A stretch of 64,000 nt of DNA. Source: Paracoccus sp. MKU1 (GTDB taxonomy: Bacteria > Pseudomonadota > Alphaproteobacteria > Rhodobacterales > Rhodobacteraceae). The position numbers and the translations under genes were made by a program. Positions 8,886 to 18,741 of the stretch are shown piece after piece. The notes under the pieces were generated by a model. The model saw only the letters and a list, made by a program, of their open reading frames with translations, was not told the origin of the DNA and searched no databases. The stretch's first letter is position 1, and every line of letters begins with the position of its first letter. Location of the stretch: contig NZ_LLWQ01000008.1 in the NCBI RefSeq assembly GCF_001447385.1, positions 48,040-112,039 of the forward strand, read 5' to 3'.

Positions 8886-9935
8886 ATGATTCCGGTCTTC
8901 GACGGTCACAACGATTTCTTGCAGCGCATGGTGGCTGCGGGACCCGGCCGCGACCGGCTATGGCTCGAGGGCGACGGCAGCGGCCATCTGGACCTGCCGC
9001 GCATGAAGGCAGGCGGCTTTGCCGGCGGCTTCTTCGCCATCTGGACGCCCTCGCCGCCCGGCCCGGACGATGCGCTGGCGGCGATGCTGAAGAAGAACCC
9101 GCCCTTCGCCCTGCCCCTGCCGGCCGAGGTGCCGCCGGCCGAGGCCCTGCCCCATGCGCTGGCCCAGGCCGGGCAACTGATGGCGATGGAGCGCACCGGC
9201 ACGTTGGCAATCTGCAAGACCGCGGCCGAGATCCGCGCCGCCATGGCCCAGGACCGCATCGCCGCCATCCTGCATGTCGAGGGCGCCGAGCCGATCCCGG
9301 ACCTGGATGCGCTGCATGTCTGGCACGCGATGGGCCTGCGCTCGCTGGGGCCGGTCTGGTCGCGGCCGACGCGCTATGCCCATGGCGTGCCCTTCGCCTT
9401 CCCCTCCTCGCCCGATACCGGGCCGGGACTGACGGATGCGGGCAAGGATCTGGTGCGCGAATGCAACCGGCTGCGCATCATGCTGGACCTGTCGCATCTG
9501 AACGAAAAGGGCTTCGACGACGTGGCGCGGCTCTCGGACGCGCCGCTGGTCGCCAGCCACAGCTGCGCCCATGCCGTCGCGCCCAGCTCGCGCAACCTGA
9601 CCGACCGGCAGTTGCGGGTGATCGCCGAATCGCGGGGCCTCGTCGGGCTGAATTTCGCCGTGGGTTTCCTGCACCCCGAGGGCCGGCGCGACCCGATGCA
9701 TGGGTTCGAGATCATGCTGCGCCATCTCGATCATCTGCTGGAATTTCTGGGCGAGGATGGCGTCGCCCTGGGTTCGGATTTCGACGGTGCCGACATGCCC
9801 GTGGACCTGGCCGATGCCTCGGCCTTGCCGAACCTGCTGCAAGCCATGCAGGAGCACGGCTATGGCCGCGATCTGGTCGAAAAGATCGCCTGGCGGAACT
9901 GGCTGGACCTGCTGGAGCGAAGCTGGGGCGCCTGA
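8886..9935 (+). CDS. Membrane dipeptidase (renal dipeptidase-like, peptidase family M19)
   Basis: A 349-residue zinc dipeptidase. Metal ligands expected for M19 are seen in order: the FDGHND motif near the N-terminus, the bridging Glu in ILHVEGAEP, His in LDLSHLNEKGF, and ASHSCAHA. The late acidic motif SDFDGA completes the site. The family hydrolyses dipeptides, including some with D-residues. No signal peptide is evident, so a cytoplasmic location is likely. Monocistronic, ended by a hairpin right after the stop. Confidence 0.92.
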   Translation: MIPVFDGHNDFLQRMVAAGPGRDRLWLEGDGSGHLDLPRMKAGGFAGGFFAIWTPSPPGPDDALAAMLKKNPPFALPLPAEVPPAEALPHALAQAGQLMAMERTGTLAICKTAAEIRAAMAQDRIAAILHVEGAEPIPDLDALHVWHAMGLRSLGPVWSRPTRYAHGVPFAFPSSPDTGPGLTDAGKDLVRECNRLRIMLDLSHLNEKGFDDVARLSDAPLVASHSCAHAVAPSSRNLTDRQLRVIAESRGLVGLNFAVGFLHPEGRRDPMHGFEIMLRHLDHLLEFLGEDGVALGSDFDGADMPVDLADASALPNLLQAMQEHGYGRDLVEKIAWRNWLDLLERSWGA

Positions 9936-9936
9936 A

Positions 9937-9957
9937 CCTGCCGTTTCAGCCGGCAGG
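9937..9957 (+). terminator. Hairpin after the dipeptidase gene
   Basis: CCTGCCG (9937-9943) and CGGCAGG (9951-9957) form a 7-base perfect stem with a 7-base loop, starting two bases after the dipeptidase stop. No clear T-run follows. The remaining stretch up to the ppx stop at 10129 shows no gene. Confidence 0.4.
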
Positions 9958-10128
9958 ATGCGGGGGCTGTCGATCCGAAACCAAACACTCGGTAAAATCA
10001 CGCCAGGACCGGCACCCCCATGCGCAAGCACATGCCACAGCCGTTATACACGGAAAAGTTGTCTATTCGGACAGAGTTTCACCTTTAGGGAAAGGACCGC
10101 CCCCGGCAGGGCCAGTCGAAAGGCACGG

Positions 10129-11670
10129 TCAGCCCTCGGTCACGACCGGCGTGACGTCCAACGCATCGGCAAGCGAGCGGAACCGCGCCTCGGCCACCTC
10201 GCCCATCAGCGACCGCCCGGTCCTGGTCAGCTTCAGCTCCAGAAGCTTCTTCTTGCGCTGAAGCTTCAGCGTGCCCGCCTCGGCCGGGTCCTTGACCGAG
10301 AACATGGCGCCAAAGCGCATCGCCTTGCCCAGGACCTCGGCCTCGCGGATCTCTTTCTCCGAAAGCAGCGCGAACAGCGGCGCCATGGGTGAATTGGCGC
10401 GGCTGTTCTTGTAGCGATGCAGCAGCGACAGGCCCAGGAACACCCGCTCGGGATGCGACAGCGCCGCCATATTGGCCCGCGTCACATTGTCGAAACAGGC
10501 ATCGGCGCGGTAGTCCGGATGGGTGCGCCAGGTCGTATCGTGCAAAAGGCAGGCCGCCTTGACCAGCCGGTCCCGCTCGGGCGGCAGATCGCCGAACAGC
10601 GGCTCCAGAAACTGGTAGAGCTTCTTGCCAAAGCCCGGTATCCGCGCCATCTGCCGCTCGGCAAAGCGCGCCGCCTCGATCAGCGGATCGCGCGAGCGCA
10701 GGCCCGCCGGCATCTGTTCGTAGAGCAGCCCCTCGCGGATGCCGTAGGAGGAGACGGCCAGAGATTTCGGCTTGAGGCTCTGCACCAGCTGGCGCAGCAC
10801 CAGGCTGGCCAGCGGCACCAGTTCCATCCGGCTTTGCGAGATGCCGGTCAGCGCCCGCATTTCCGGGATGGTCTTGTCGCCGATCCATTTCACCGTGTCG
10901 GCGACGGCCTGCGGCGACATGCGGTACTCGTGCAGCACGGTCATCGGGTATTTCGCCCGCTCCATGTCCAGCCGCGCGATGGCCCGCCACGAGCCGCCGA
11001 CCAGATAGATCTGCTCATGCCCGCGCCCCAGCCGCTCGGCCGCGTTCTCGATCGTGTCGCGGATATGCTCGCGCAGGCCCGAGGCGCCGCCCTTGACCTG
11101 TTGCAACCGGAACGGACCCAGCGGCGTCGAGATGCGGCGGCCGACCTTGCCGTCTGCCACCTCGGCCAGCTCCATCGAGTTGCCGCCGATGTCGCAGACC
11201 AGCCCCCTGGCATCCGGCCAGCCCAGCAGCACGCCCTGCGCGGACAGCCGCGCCTCCTCCTCGCCGTCGATGACCAGAAGCTTCATCCCGGTCTCCTTCT
11301 CGACCGCCTTGCGGAAGGCGGGACCGTCCTCGGCCTCGCGCACGGCGGCGGTGGCGACACAGGTCAGCGGTTTGATGCCCATGCCCTCGGCCAGAACGGC
11401 GAAGCGCCGCAGCGCCGACATGCCGCGGCGCACGCCTTCGGGATGCAGCCGGCCGGTGGTGGCCAGCCCCTGCCCCAGCCCGGCCATGACCTTTTCGTTG
11501 TAGAAATAGGCCGGTGAGCGCGCCGCCCCGTCGAATACCACCATGCGGATCGAGTTCGAGCCGACATCGACCACGCCCACCCGGCTCAGCGCCCGTTCCG
11601 AGGCGCGCTCGAACAGCGAGCGCCCGAAGGGTTCGATGGTTTCTCCGCTTGCGGTCAAGATGCCGTTCAT
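10129..11670 (-). CDS. ppx: Ppx/GppA family phosphatase (exopolyphosphatase)
   Basis: A 513-residue protein of the ASKHA-fold Ppx/GppA family. Seen: VGVVDVGSNSIRMVVFDG (phosphate-1 loop), LTCVATAAVREAEDG, LVCDIGGNSMELAEV (second phosphate loop) and LVGGSWRAIARLDM, plus a helical C-terminal HD-like half (VKAACLLHDTTWRTHPDYR). It would hydrolyse polyphosphate from its end or (p)ppGpp-type substrates. It follows ppk1 by 67 bases on the same strand, which fits polyphosphate breakdown paired with synthesis. The N-terminus is about 25 residues longer than a minimal Ppx before the first beta strand. Confidence 0.93.
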   Translation of the reverse strand: MNGILTASGETIEPFGRSLFERASERALSRVGVVDVGSNSIRMVVFDGAARSPAYFYNEKVMAGLGQGLATTGRLHPEGVRRGMSALRRFAVLAEGMGIKPLTCVATAAVREAEDGPAFRKAVEKETGMKLLVIDGEEEARLSAQGVLLGWPDARGLVCDIGGNSMELAEVADGKVGRRISTPLGPFRLQQVKGGASGLREHIRDTIENAAERLGRGHEQIYLVGGSWRAIARLDMERAKYPMTVLHEYRMSPQAVADTVKWIGDKTIPEMRALTGISQSRMELVPLASLVLRQLVQSLKPKSLAVSSYGIREGLLYEQMPAGLRSRDPLIEAARFAERQMARIPGFGKKLYQFLEPLFGDLPPERDRLVKAACLLHDTTWRTHPDYRADACFDNVTRANMAALSHPERVFLGLSLLHRYKNSRANSPMAPLFALLSEKEIREAEVLGKAMRFGAMFSVKDPAEAGTLKLQRKKKLLELKLTRTGRSLMGEVAEARFRSLADALDVTPVVTEG

Positions 11671-11737
11671 CGGGTTCCTCTCGATTCCGTTACCGCGCCG
11701 GGCGCGCGCCTTGGATGGGGCAATTGCCCCCCTCGCG

Positions 11738-13903
11738 TCAATCCGTCGAGTGCATCAAAGCCGGAACGTCACGGGCCCCCGCGCTGCCGCGTCCCGACAA
11801 TGAGGGGTTTTCCATGAAGAACTTGTGACAGCAGAACAGGTCGTCGCGCCCGGCCGGCAGATAGCGCAGATAGCGCCCGTCGGGCTGCAAGAGCCAGCTT
11901 TGCGCCTCGTCGGCCATGTTCGCGGCCATGACCTGGCTGGTGATCTGCGCCTTCACCGTCTCGTTGAAGCATTCGACCAGCGCCTCGACCCGGCGGTTCA
12001 GGTTGCGGCCCATCCAGTCGGCCGAGCTGATGAAGACCCGCGCGCGTTTCGAGGGCAGGCCGAAGCCGTTGCCGAAGCAGACGATGCGGGAATGTTCCAG
12101 GAAACGCCCGACGATGGACTTCACCCGGATGTTTTCCGACAGGCCGGCGATACCCGGGCGCAGGCCGCAGATGCCGCGGATCACCAGGTTGATCCTGACC
12201 CCGGCCTGGCTGGCGGCGTAAAGCGCCTCGATCACGTCCTTCTCGATCAGGCTGTTCATCTTGGCCCAGATCTCGGCCGGGCGGCCGCGGCGGGCGAAAT
12301 CGGCCTCGCGCGCGATCAGCTCCAGCAGCCGCTCCTTGAGGTCGATGGGCGAGATGGCGATGTTCTCCAGCCCGTCGGGCTGCACATAGCCCGACAGGAA
12401 GTTGAACACCTTGGAGGCGTCGCGCCCCAGCGCCGGATCGCAGGTGAACAAGGACAGGTCGGTATAGATGCGCGCGGTGATCGGGTGATAGTTGCCGGTG
12501 CCGAAATGGGTATAGGTCACCAGCTGGTCGCCCTCGCGCCGCACCACGGCGCTGATCTTGGCATGGGTCTTGTATTGCATGAAACCATAGACGACATGCG
12601 CGCCCGAGCGTTCCAGCCGCCGCGACTGGCGGATGTTGGCGGCCTCGTCGAAACGCGCCTTCAGCTCGACCAGCGCCGTCACCGACTTGCCTGATTCGGC
12701 CGCCTCGCACAGCGCGTCGACGATCGGGCTGTCGCGCGAGGTGCGGTAAAGCGTCTGCTTGATCGCCAGCACGTCCGGATCGCGCGCGGCCTGCGCCAGG
12801 AATCGCACCACCATGTCGAAGGTCTCGTAGGGGTGATGCAGCAGCATGTCCTTTTGCCGGATCGCCGCGAACATGTCGCCGTCATGGTCCTGCACCCGTT
12901 CCGGCACCCGCGGGGTGAAGCTGGGCCATTGCAGGTCGCGGCGCGAATCCAGCACCAGTTCGCGCAGGTCGGCCATGCCCAACAGGCCCTCGACCTCGAC
13001 CACCTCCTCGGGATCGACCTCCAGTTCCTGCATGATGACCCGGCGCAGCCGGTCGGGCGCGCCCGCGGTGATCTTCAGCCGGATGACCGAGCCGCGGCGG
13101 CGGCGCTTCAGCGCCGTCTCGAATTCGCGCACCAGATCCTCGGCCTCCTCCTCGACCTCCAGATCGCTGTCGCGCAGCACTCGGAAGGCGCAATGGCCGA
13201 TGTCGCGATAGCCGGGGAACAGGCTGGGCAGATGCATGAGCAGCAGGTCTTCCAGCCGCAGGAACCGCTTGCCGCCCGGCAGCGGGATGAAACGGGCGAT
13301 CTGCTGCGGGATCGGCAGCAGCGCCTGCATCTGCCGCCCGTCGCTTTCCCGCGCCAGTTCCAGCGCCAGCGAAAAGCCGGCGTTCGGGATGAAGGGAAAG
13401 GGATGCGCCGGGTCGATGGCCAGCGGCGAGACCACCGGGAACACCTGCTCCATGAAATGCCGGCGCAGGAATTCCTCCTCGGCCCGGGTCACGCGGCCGC
13501 GCGACAGGATGGTGATGTCGGCCTGCTCCATCTCGCGGCGCAGCCCGTTCCAGACCGCCTGCTGCGCCCCCATCAACCGGCGGGCATCGGCATTGACCAG
13601 CGCCAGCTGCTCGGCGGGGGTCAACCCGTCATCGGATTGCGTGGTGTTGCCCTCGCGCACCAGTTCGCGCAGGCCGGCGACGCGCACGGTATAGAACTCG
13701 TCCAGATTGGTGGCCGAGATCGACAGGAAGCGCAGCCGCTCGAGCAGCGGCACGCGCGGGTTGCGTGCCTCGTCCAGCACGCGCCAGTTGAAGGCGAGCC
13801 AGCTGATCTCGCGGTTGAAGAAGCGCGCCGGCCCTTCGGGCGGACCGTCGGGCAGCGCGCGCGGGGCGGGAAAGGGGGATTTCAGGAAATCGGCCTGGGT
13901 CAT
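11738..13903 (-). CDS. ppk1: Polyphosphate kinase 1
   Basis: A 721-residue PPK1. Seen: [20 protein letters not shown] at the N-terminus, [20 protein letters not shown], and [17 protein letters not shown]. The two phospholipase-D-like catalytic domains include [34 protein letters not shown] and the C-terminal [18 protein letters not shown]. It makes inorganic polyphosphate from ATP. It lies in a minus-strand run (AI-2E permease, hdaA, ppk1, ppx) with small gaps, so co-transcription with hdaA upstream and ppx downstream is likely. Confidence 0.97.
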   Translation of the reverse strand: MTQADFLKSPFPAPRALPDGPPEGPARFFNREISWLAFNWRVLDEARNPRVPLLERLRFLSISATNLDEFYTVRVAGLRELVREGNTTQSDDGLTPAEQLALVNADARRLMGAQQAVWNGLRREMEQADITILSRGRVTRAEEEFLRRHFMEQVFPVVSPLAIDPAHPFPFIPNAGFSLALELARESDGRQMQALLPIPQQIARFIPLPGGKRFLRLEDLLLMHLPSLFPGYRDIGHCAFRVLRDSDLEVEEEAEDLVREFETALKRRRRGSVIRLKITAGAPDRLRRVIMQELEVDPEEVVEVEGLLGMADLRELVLDSRRDLQWPSFTPRVPERVQDHDGDMFAAIRQKDMLLHHPYETFDMVVRFLAQAARDPDVLAIKQTLYRTSRDSPIVDALCEAAESGKSVTALVELKARFDEAANIRQSRRLERSGAHVVYGFMQYKTHAKISAVVRREGDQLVTYTHFGTGNYHPITARIYTDLSLFTCDPALGRDASKVFNFLSGYVQPDGLENIAISPIDLKERLLELIAREADFARRGRPAEIWAKMNSLIEKDVIEALYAASQAGVRINLVIRGICGLRPGIAGLSENIRVKSIVGRFLEHSRIVCFGNGFGLPSKRARVFISSADWMGRNLNRRVEALVECFNETVKAQITSQVMAANMADEAQSWLLQPDGRYLRYLPAGRDDLFCCHKFFMENPSLSGRGSAGARDVPALMHSTD

Positions 13904-13933
13904 GTCACGGAGCTTCGGGAAAATGCCCGCGGA

Positions 13934-14623
13934 TCATGCGTCGACCGGGGCCAGCTTGTCCAGAAGCTCGGCCGCCAGGCGCCGGGTGATGGCGCGGCGG
14001 TCGGCCAGCGATTCCCGGTCGATGGCGGCGACCAGGCGGCGGGCCAGGTCCAGGTCGCGCTCCATGCGCAGAACCAGCCAGTCCACCACCTCGGGCGCGA
14101 CCTGGATCTGGCGGTCGGCGAACAGCTTGACCAGCACGGCGGTCAGCATCGCATCATCGGGCGGGCCGAGGATCGCCTGCGCCGCCGTCTCCAGCCGCGA
14201 GCGCAGGTCGGGCAGCGCCACGCCCCAGTCGCGCGGCGGCGTCTGCGCGGTAATGAGCAACAGCGCCTGCCGCGCGCCGGCCAGGTTCCACAGGTGGAAC
14301 AGGCCCTGCTCGGCGGCCGGATTGCCGCCGATCTCATGCGCATCCTCGACCGCCAGCGCCGCGCCAGGGCGAACCAGATCGTCCACGCTTTCGGGGGTCA
14401 GCGTCCAGCCATGGCAGACATGGGCGTCCTGTTCCGCGGCCCAGAAGCCGACCAGATGCGACTTGCCCGCGCCGGGACCGCCGACCAGCAGAAGCCTGCC
14501 CTGCGGCCAGCGGTCGGGCGCGTCCAGCATTGCCAGTGCGTCGCGATTGGCTGCGGTGATCAGGAAATCGTCGCGCGACGAGGCCGGCGGCATCGTCAGG
14601 TCCAGGGTCAATTGTCTGGCCAC
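13934..14623 (-). CDS. hdaA: HdaA-like DnaA regulatory inactivator
   Basis: A 229-residue AAA+ protein resembling DnaA domain III but lacking the DNA-binding domain IV. Seen: QLTLDLTMPPASSRDDFLIT, Walker A GGPGAGKSHLVGFW, Walker B LAVEDAHE, sensor region ALLLITAQTPP, and a C-terminal lid (LVLRMERDLDLARRLVAAID). The N-terminal QLTLDL is the usual clamp-binding motif of Hda. It would promote hydrolysis of DnaA-ATP after replication starts. Only 3 bases separate it from the upstream permease gene and 30 from ppk1. Confidence 0.9.
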   Translation of the reverse strand: MARQLTLDLTMPPASSRDDFLITAANRDALAMLDAPDRWPQGRLLLVGGPGAGKSHLVGFWAAEQDAHVCHGWTLTPESVDDLVRPGAALAVEDAHEIGGNPAAEQGLFHLWNLAGARQALLLITAQTPPRDWGVALPDLRSRLETAAQAILGPPDDAMLTAVLVKLFADRQIQVAPEVVDWLVLRMERDLDLARRLVAAIDRESLADRRAITRRLAAELLDKLAPVDA

Positions 14624-14626
14624 CGT

Positions 14627-15931
14627 TCAGCCGTCCTTGCCGCGCAGGCTGTCGCGCGTCTCGGCCCACAGTTCGGAGGGCGAGGGCGGGCCCTCGGCAT
14701 CGGGGATCTTGCCGGCCTCCTGCCGGTGCTGGTGCTCCTCCAGGAGATGCGCCAGATGCTCGTCGCGCTGGATCTGCGCCACCGCCACGTCGCGCGACAT
14801 CTGCGCCAGCTGGCGGGCGCGCTCGGTGGTGCCGCGCGGCACCAGTTCGACCAGCGTCGGCGGTGCCGGCGGCGAGGGCACCTCGCGCCCGGTATAGAGG
14901 GCGCTTTCCTTGTAGCGCGCCACGGCAAAGCGCACCAGCACCCCAAGCGCCGCCGCCGCCGGCACCGCGACCAAGAGGCCGACGAAGCCGAACAGCGTGC
15001 CGAAGACGGTCAGGGCCAGCATCAGCCAGACCGGATGCAGCCCGACATGGCCGCCGACGATCTTGGGTTGCAGATAATTGCCCTCGACGATCTGGCCGAT
15101 GACGAAGACCACGATCACCGCGCCGATCCAGACCGGCTCGCCCCAGAACGAGAACAGGGCGACGCCGATGGCGGTGGCGCCGCCGACCAGCACGCCGACA
15201 TAGGGGATGAAGGACAGCGAGGCCGCGATCACCCCGATCGCCACGCCGAAGGGCAGGCCGATCAGGCCCAGGCAGACCGAATAGAAGGTGCCCAGGATCA
15301 GGATCACCATGCCCTGCCCGCGCACGAAACCCGACAGCGCCGCGTCGATCTCTTGCCCGAGGCGGCGGACGGTGCCGGCATGCTCGCGCGGCAAAAGCTC
15401 GTCCAACCGGTCCACCATATTGTCCCAGTCGAGCAGCAGGTAGAAGGCGACGACCGGCACGATGACGATCAGCATGACCATGCTGACCACGCCCATGACC
15501 GAGCCCAGCACGGTGCTGACCAGCTGCCCGCCGCGTTCGCTGATCTGCTGGCCCATGTTGGTGAGCGCGGTGTTGACCGGGCTGCCCTCGGTGAAGATCT
15601 CGGGGAATCGGGTCATCAGGAATTGCTGGAGCTGCTGGAACATCTGCGGCGCCGTCTCGATCAGCGCCGTGGTCTGGCGCACCAGCACCGGCACCAGCAG
15701 CAAGAACAGCGCCACCACCAGCAAGAGCCCGCACAGCGTGATCACCACGACCGAGACGGTGCGCGACAGGCCCAGCCGCTCGAGCCGGTCGGCCAGTGGG
15801 TCGAAAAGATAGGCCACCGCCGCGCCCATGATAAAGGGCATGATGGCATTGCCGAGCCCCCAAAGCGCCAGCAGCAGGACGGCCAGCGCGCCGCCCCAAT
15901 ACAGGATCTGTTTCTGCACCGGCAATTGCAT
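14627..15931 (-). CDS. AI-2E family transporter (PerM/TqsA-like permease)
   Basis: A 434-residue membrane protein with about eight hydrophobic segments: helices near the N-terminus (ILYWGGALAVLLLALWGLGN and the VSVVVITLCGLLLVVALFLL region), then a long amphipathic stretch. The conserved GQGMVILILGTFYSVCLGL and the PYVGVLVGGATAIGVALFSF regions follow. The C-terminal about 90 residues are soluble and charged. The family includes AI-2 exporters and sodium/proton-linked permeases; the substrate here is unknown. First gene of the minus-strand run leading into hdaA. Placement before hdaA is common in alphaproteobacteria (established synteny as I recall it). Confidence 0.88.
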   Translation of the reverse strand: MQLPVQKQILYWGGALAVLLLALWGLGNAIMPFIMGAAVAYLFDPLADRLERLGLSRTVSVVVITLCGLLLVVALFLLLVPVLVRQTTALIETAPQMFQQLQQFLMTRFPEIFTEGSPVNTALTNMGQQISERGGQLVSTVLGSVMGVVSMVMLIVIVPVVAFYLLLDWDNMVDRLDELLPREHAGTVRRLGQEIDAALSGFVRGQGMVILILGTFYSVCLGLIGLPFGVAIGVIAASLSFIPYVGVLVGGATAIGVALFSFWGEPVWIGAVIVVFVIGQIVEGNYLQPKIVGGHVGLHPVWLMLALTVFGTLFGFVGLLVAVPAAAALGVLVRFAVARYKESALYTGREVPSPPAPPTLVELVPRGTTERARQLAQMSRDVAVAQIQRDEHLAHLLEEHQHRQEAGKIPDAEGPPSPSELWAETRDSLRGKDG

Positions 15932-16060
15932 GGGTCTTGTCGCTCCCGTCCCCGCGTTCGCGTTCCTATGTGGACGGTCGCGGCGCGGCTTGCAAGGAAG
16001 GGCGTTGCCCCGCTATCCGCTCTGCGCTAACTCGTGCCGGCCCATCATGAGGATTTCGCC

Positions 16061-17413
16061 ATGCGTCTGTCGCACTATTTCATGCCCGTCCTGAAGGAAG
16101 ACCCCAAAGAGGCCCAGATCGTCAGCCACCGGCTGATGCTGCGCGCCGGCATGATCAAGCAGCAGGCCGCGGGCATCTATTCCTGGTTGCCGCTGGGCTA
16201 CAAGGTGCTGCGCCGCATCGAGCAGATCGTGCATGAGGAACAGGCCCGCGCCGGCCATATCGCCATGCTGATGCCGACCCTGCAACCCGCCGACCTGTGG
16301 CGCGAGAGCGGCCGCTATGACGATTACGGCGAGGAGATGCTGCGCATCAAGGACCGCCACAAGCGCGACCTGCTCTATGGCCCCACCAACGAGGAGATGA
16401 TCACCGACATCTTCCGCAGCCATGTGAACAGCTACAAGGACCTGCCGCTGACGCTGTATCACATCCAATGGAAATTCCGCGACGAGATCCGCCCGCGCTT
16501 CGGCGTCATGCGCGGCCGCGAATTCCTGATGAAGGACGGCTACAATTTCGACCTGACCAAGGAAGACGCGCTGCACGCCTATAACCGCCACCTGGTCAGC
16601 TATCTGCGCACCTATGAGCGCATGGGCCTGCAAGCCATTCCGATGCGCGCGGATGGCGGGCCGATCGGCGGCGACTATACCCATGAATTCCTGGTGCTGG
16701 CCGAGACCGGCGAATCCGAGGTGTTCTACGACAGCGAGATCACCGACCTGAAATTCGGCGACCGCGCCATCGATTACGACGATGTCGCGCAATGCCAGGC
16801 GGTGCTGGAGGAATTCACCAGCCGCTACGCCCGCACCGACGAAACCCATGACGAGGCGCTGTTCGCCCAGGTCCCCGAAGCGCGTCGCCGCCAGGCGCGC
16901 GGCATCGAGGTCGGGCAGATCTTCTATTTCGGCACCAAGTATTCCGAGCCGATGGGCGCCACGGTCGTCGGCCCGGACGGCCAGCGCGTGCCGGTGCATA
17001 TGGGCTCGCACGGTATCGGCGTCAGCCGCCTGCTGGGCGCGATCATCGAGGCCAGCCATGACGACAAGGGCATCATCTGGCCCGAGGGCGTCACCCCCTT
17101 CCATGCCGGCATCGTCAACCTCAAGCAGGGCGACGCCTCGACCGACGGCGCCTGCGAGGCGCTTTACGCCGAGCTGAAGGCGCAGGGACTGGACCCGCTC
17201 TATGACGACCGGGACGAGCGCGCGGGGGCGAAATTCGCCACCATGGACCTGGTCGGCCTGCCCTGGCGCATCACCGTCGGCCCGCGCGGGCTGGCGGCCA
17301 ACAAGGTCGAGCTGACCTCGCGCCGCAGCGGAGAATCGATCGAGGTCTCTCCGCAGGAGGCGGTGGCGCGGCTGAAGGAGATCTACCAGCCGGTCTTCGA
17401 CGCCGCGAAATAG
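16061..17413 (+). CDS. proS: Prolyl-tRNA synthetase (short alphaproteobacterial type)
   Basis: A 450-residue class II aminoacyl-tRNA synthetase. Seen: [20 protein letters not shown] at the start, the motif 2 region [21 protein letters not shown], motif 3 [14 protein letters not shown], and a C-terminal anticodon-binding domain ([15 protein letters not shown]). It lacks the roughly 180-residue editing insertion of long bacterial ProS, as is usual in alphaproteobacteria. ATG 16061 has GAGG a few bases upstream and gives the standard N-terminus. Divergent from the AI-2E permease. Confidence 0.96.
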   Translation: MRLSHYFMPVLKEDPKEAQIVSHRLMLRAGMIKQQAAGIYSWLPLGYKVLRRIEQIVHEEQARAGHIAMLMPTLQPADLWRESGRYDDYGEEMLRIKDRHKRDLLYGPTNEEMITDIFRSHVNSYKDLPLTLYHIQWKFRDEIRPRFGVMRGREFLMKDGYNFDLTKEDALHAYNRHLVSYLRTYERMGLQAIPMRADGGPIGGDYTHEFLVLAETGESEVFYDSEITDLKFGDRAIDYDDVAQCQAVLEEFTSRYARTDETHDEALFAQVPEARRRQARGIEVGQIFYFGTKYSEPMGATVVGPDGQRVPVHMGSHGIGVSRLLGAIIEASHDDKGIIWPEGVTPFHAGIVNLKQGDASTDGACEALYAELKAQGLDPLYDDRDERAGAKFATMDLVGLPWRITVGPRGLAANKVELTSRRSGESIEVSPQEAVARLKEIYQPVFDAAK

Positions 17414-17422
17414 GCCGTCCGG

Positions 17423-17440
17423 CCGGGCCCGGGGGCCCGG
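17423..17440 (+). terminator. GC hairpin after proS
   Basis: CCGGGCCC-GG-GGGCCCGG, a perfect 8-base stem starting 10 bases after the proS stop. It is followed at once by the intergenic repeat at 17447. No T-run follows. Probable transcription end of proS. Confidence 0.45.
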
Positions 17441-17446
17441 TCGCCG

Positions 17447-17468
17447 GAGTATTTGGAAAACGGTGAAA
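17447..17468 (+). repeat. Short intergenic repeat, copy 1 (GAGTATTTGG-type)
   Basis: The 22 bases GAGTATTTGGAAAACGGTGAAA differ at one position from the reverse complement of 44809-44830. Both copies sit just after a terminator-like hairpin. It resembles a short motif often seen after genes in Rhodobacteraceae (recalled, not checked). Function unknown. Confidence 0.6.
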
Positions 17469-17616
17469 TCGCGGGGGTGGCGCCTTCCCGGCGCCGCCGG
17501 TTCCGGACGGCGCGGCCGGAGGACGAGTGTAGGGGCGCCGTTGCGGCGCCTGGGCGTTGACAAGGTGCGGTTGTGCGGCTTCCCTGCCCCGCAGGTGAAC
17601 GAGTGGGAGTGCGATC

Positions 17617-18741
17617 GTGGCAAGGAAGGCGCTGATCACCGGGGTGACGGGGCAGGACGGCTCCTATCTGGCCGAGTTCCTGCTGGAAAAGGGCTATGAG
17701 GTGCATGGCATCAAGCGCCGCGCCTCGTCCTTCAACACCCAGCGCGTCGATCACATCTTCCAGGACCCGCATGAGGCCGAGCCGCGCTTCTTCCTGCATT
17801 ACGGCGACCTGACCGACAGCTCGAACCTGACCCGGATCATGGCCGAGGTGCGGCCGGACGAGGTCTACAACCTTGGCGCGCAATCCCATGTCGCGGTCAG
17901 CTTCGAGGCACCGGAATATACTGCCGATGTCGATGCGCTCGGCGCGCTGCGGCTTCTGGAGGCGATCCGGTTTCTGGGGCTGGAAGGGGTGACGCGCTAT
18001 TACCAGGCCTCGACATCCGAGCTTTACGGACTGGTGCGCGAGACGCCGCAAAACGAGCGCACGCCCTTCCATCCGCGCAGCCCCTATGCCGTGGCCAAGC
18101 TCTATGCCTATTGGATCACGGTGAACTATCGCGAGGCCTACGGGCTTTTCGCCTGCAACGGCATCCTGTTCAACCACGAGAGCCCGCGCCGGGGCGAAAC
18201 CTTCGTCACCCGCAAGATCACCCGCGGGCTGGCCAATGTCGCGCAAGGCGTCGAGAGCTGCCTTTACATGGGCAATCTGGATGCGCTGCGCGACTGGGGC
18301 CATGCCCGCGACTATGTGCGCATGCAATGGCTGATGCTGCAATGCGACGAACCCGACGATTACGTCATCGCCACCGGCGAGCAGCATTCCGTGCGCCAGT
18401 TCCTGATCTGGACCGCCGAGGAGCTGGGCATGGCGCTGGAGTTCCGCGGCTCGGGCGTGGACGAGGTGGCGGTGGTCGCCTCGGTCTCGGGCGACCTGGC
18501 GCCGGCAGTCAGGCCGGGCGATGTGGTGATGCGGGTCGATCCGAAGTATTTTCGCCCGGCCGAGGTGGCGAGCCTGCTGGGCGATGCGGCCAAGGCGCAT
18601 CAGCGGCTGGGCTGGCGGCCCGAGACCGGGCTGCGCGAGATGATCGCCGAGATGGTCGCTGCCGATCTGCGAAGCGCGCGGCAGCATGCGCTGCTGAAGC
18701 ATCACGGGCTGGGGCTGCCGGTCTCGGCCGCGGAGCGCTAG
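17617..18741 (+). CDS. gmd: GDP-mannose 4,6-dehydratase
   Basis: A 374-residue extended SDR. Seen: [20 protein letters not shown] (NADP loop), [12 protein letters not shown], the catalytic Thr-Glu pair in STSELYGLV, and [12 protein letters not shown] with the Tyr/Lys pair. It converts GDP-D-mannose to GDP-4-keto-6-deoxymannose, the branch point for GDP-fucose, perosamine and colitose. The start is GTG at 17617. Its TAG stop is immediately followed by the ATG of the next gene, so the operon is tightly coupled. First gene of the surface-glycan locus. Confidence 0.95.
   Translation: MARKALITGVTGQDGSYLAEFLLEKGYEVHGIKRRASSFNTQRVDHIFQDPHEAEPRFFLHYGDLTDSSNLTRIMAEVRPDEVYNLGAQSHVAVSFEAPEYTADVDALGALRLLEAIRFLGLEGVTRYYQASTSELYGLVRETPQNERTPFHPRSPYAVAKLYAYWITVNYREAYGLFACNGILFNHESPRRGETFVTRKITRGLANVAQGVESCLYMGNLDALRDWGHARDYVRMQWLMLQCDEPDDYVIATGEQHSVRQFLIWTAEELGMALEFRGSGVDEVAVVASVSGDLAPAVRPGDVVMRVDPKYFRPAEVASLLGDAAKAHQRLGWRPETGLREMIAEMVAADLRSARQHALLKHHGLGLPVSAAER

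Noticed and set aside
12833..16030. Very long open frame (about 1065 codons) on the plus strand
   Set aside because: It is antisense to ppk1, hdaA and the AI-2E permease. Its product is a low-complexity Gln/His/Arg/Asp-rich string, the typical shadow of GC-rich third positions.
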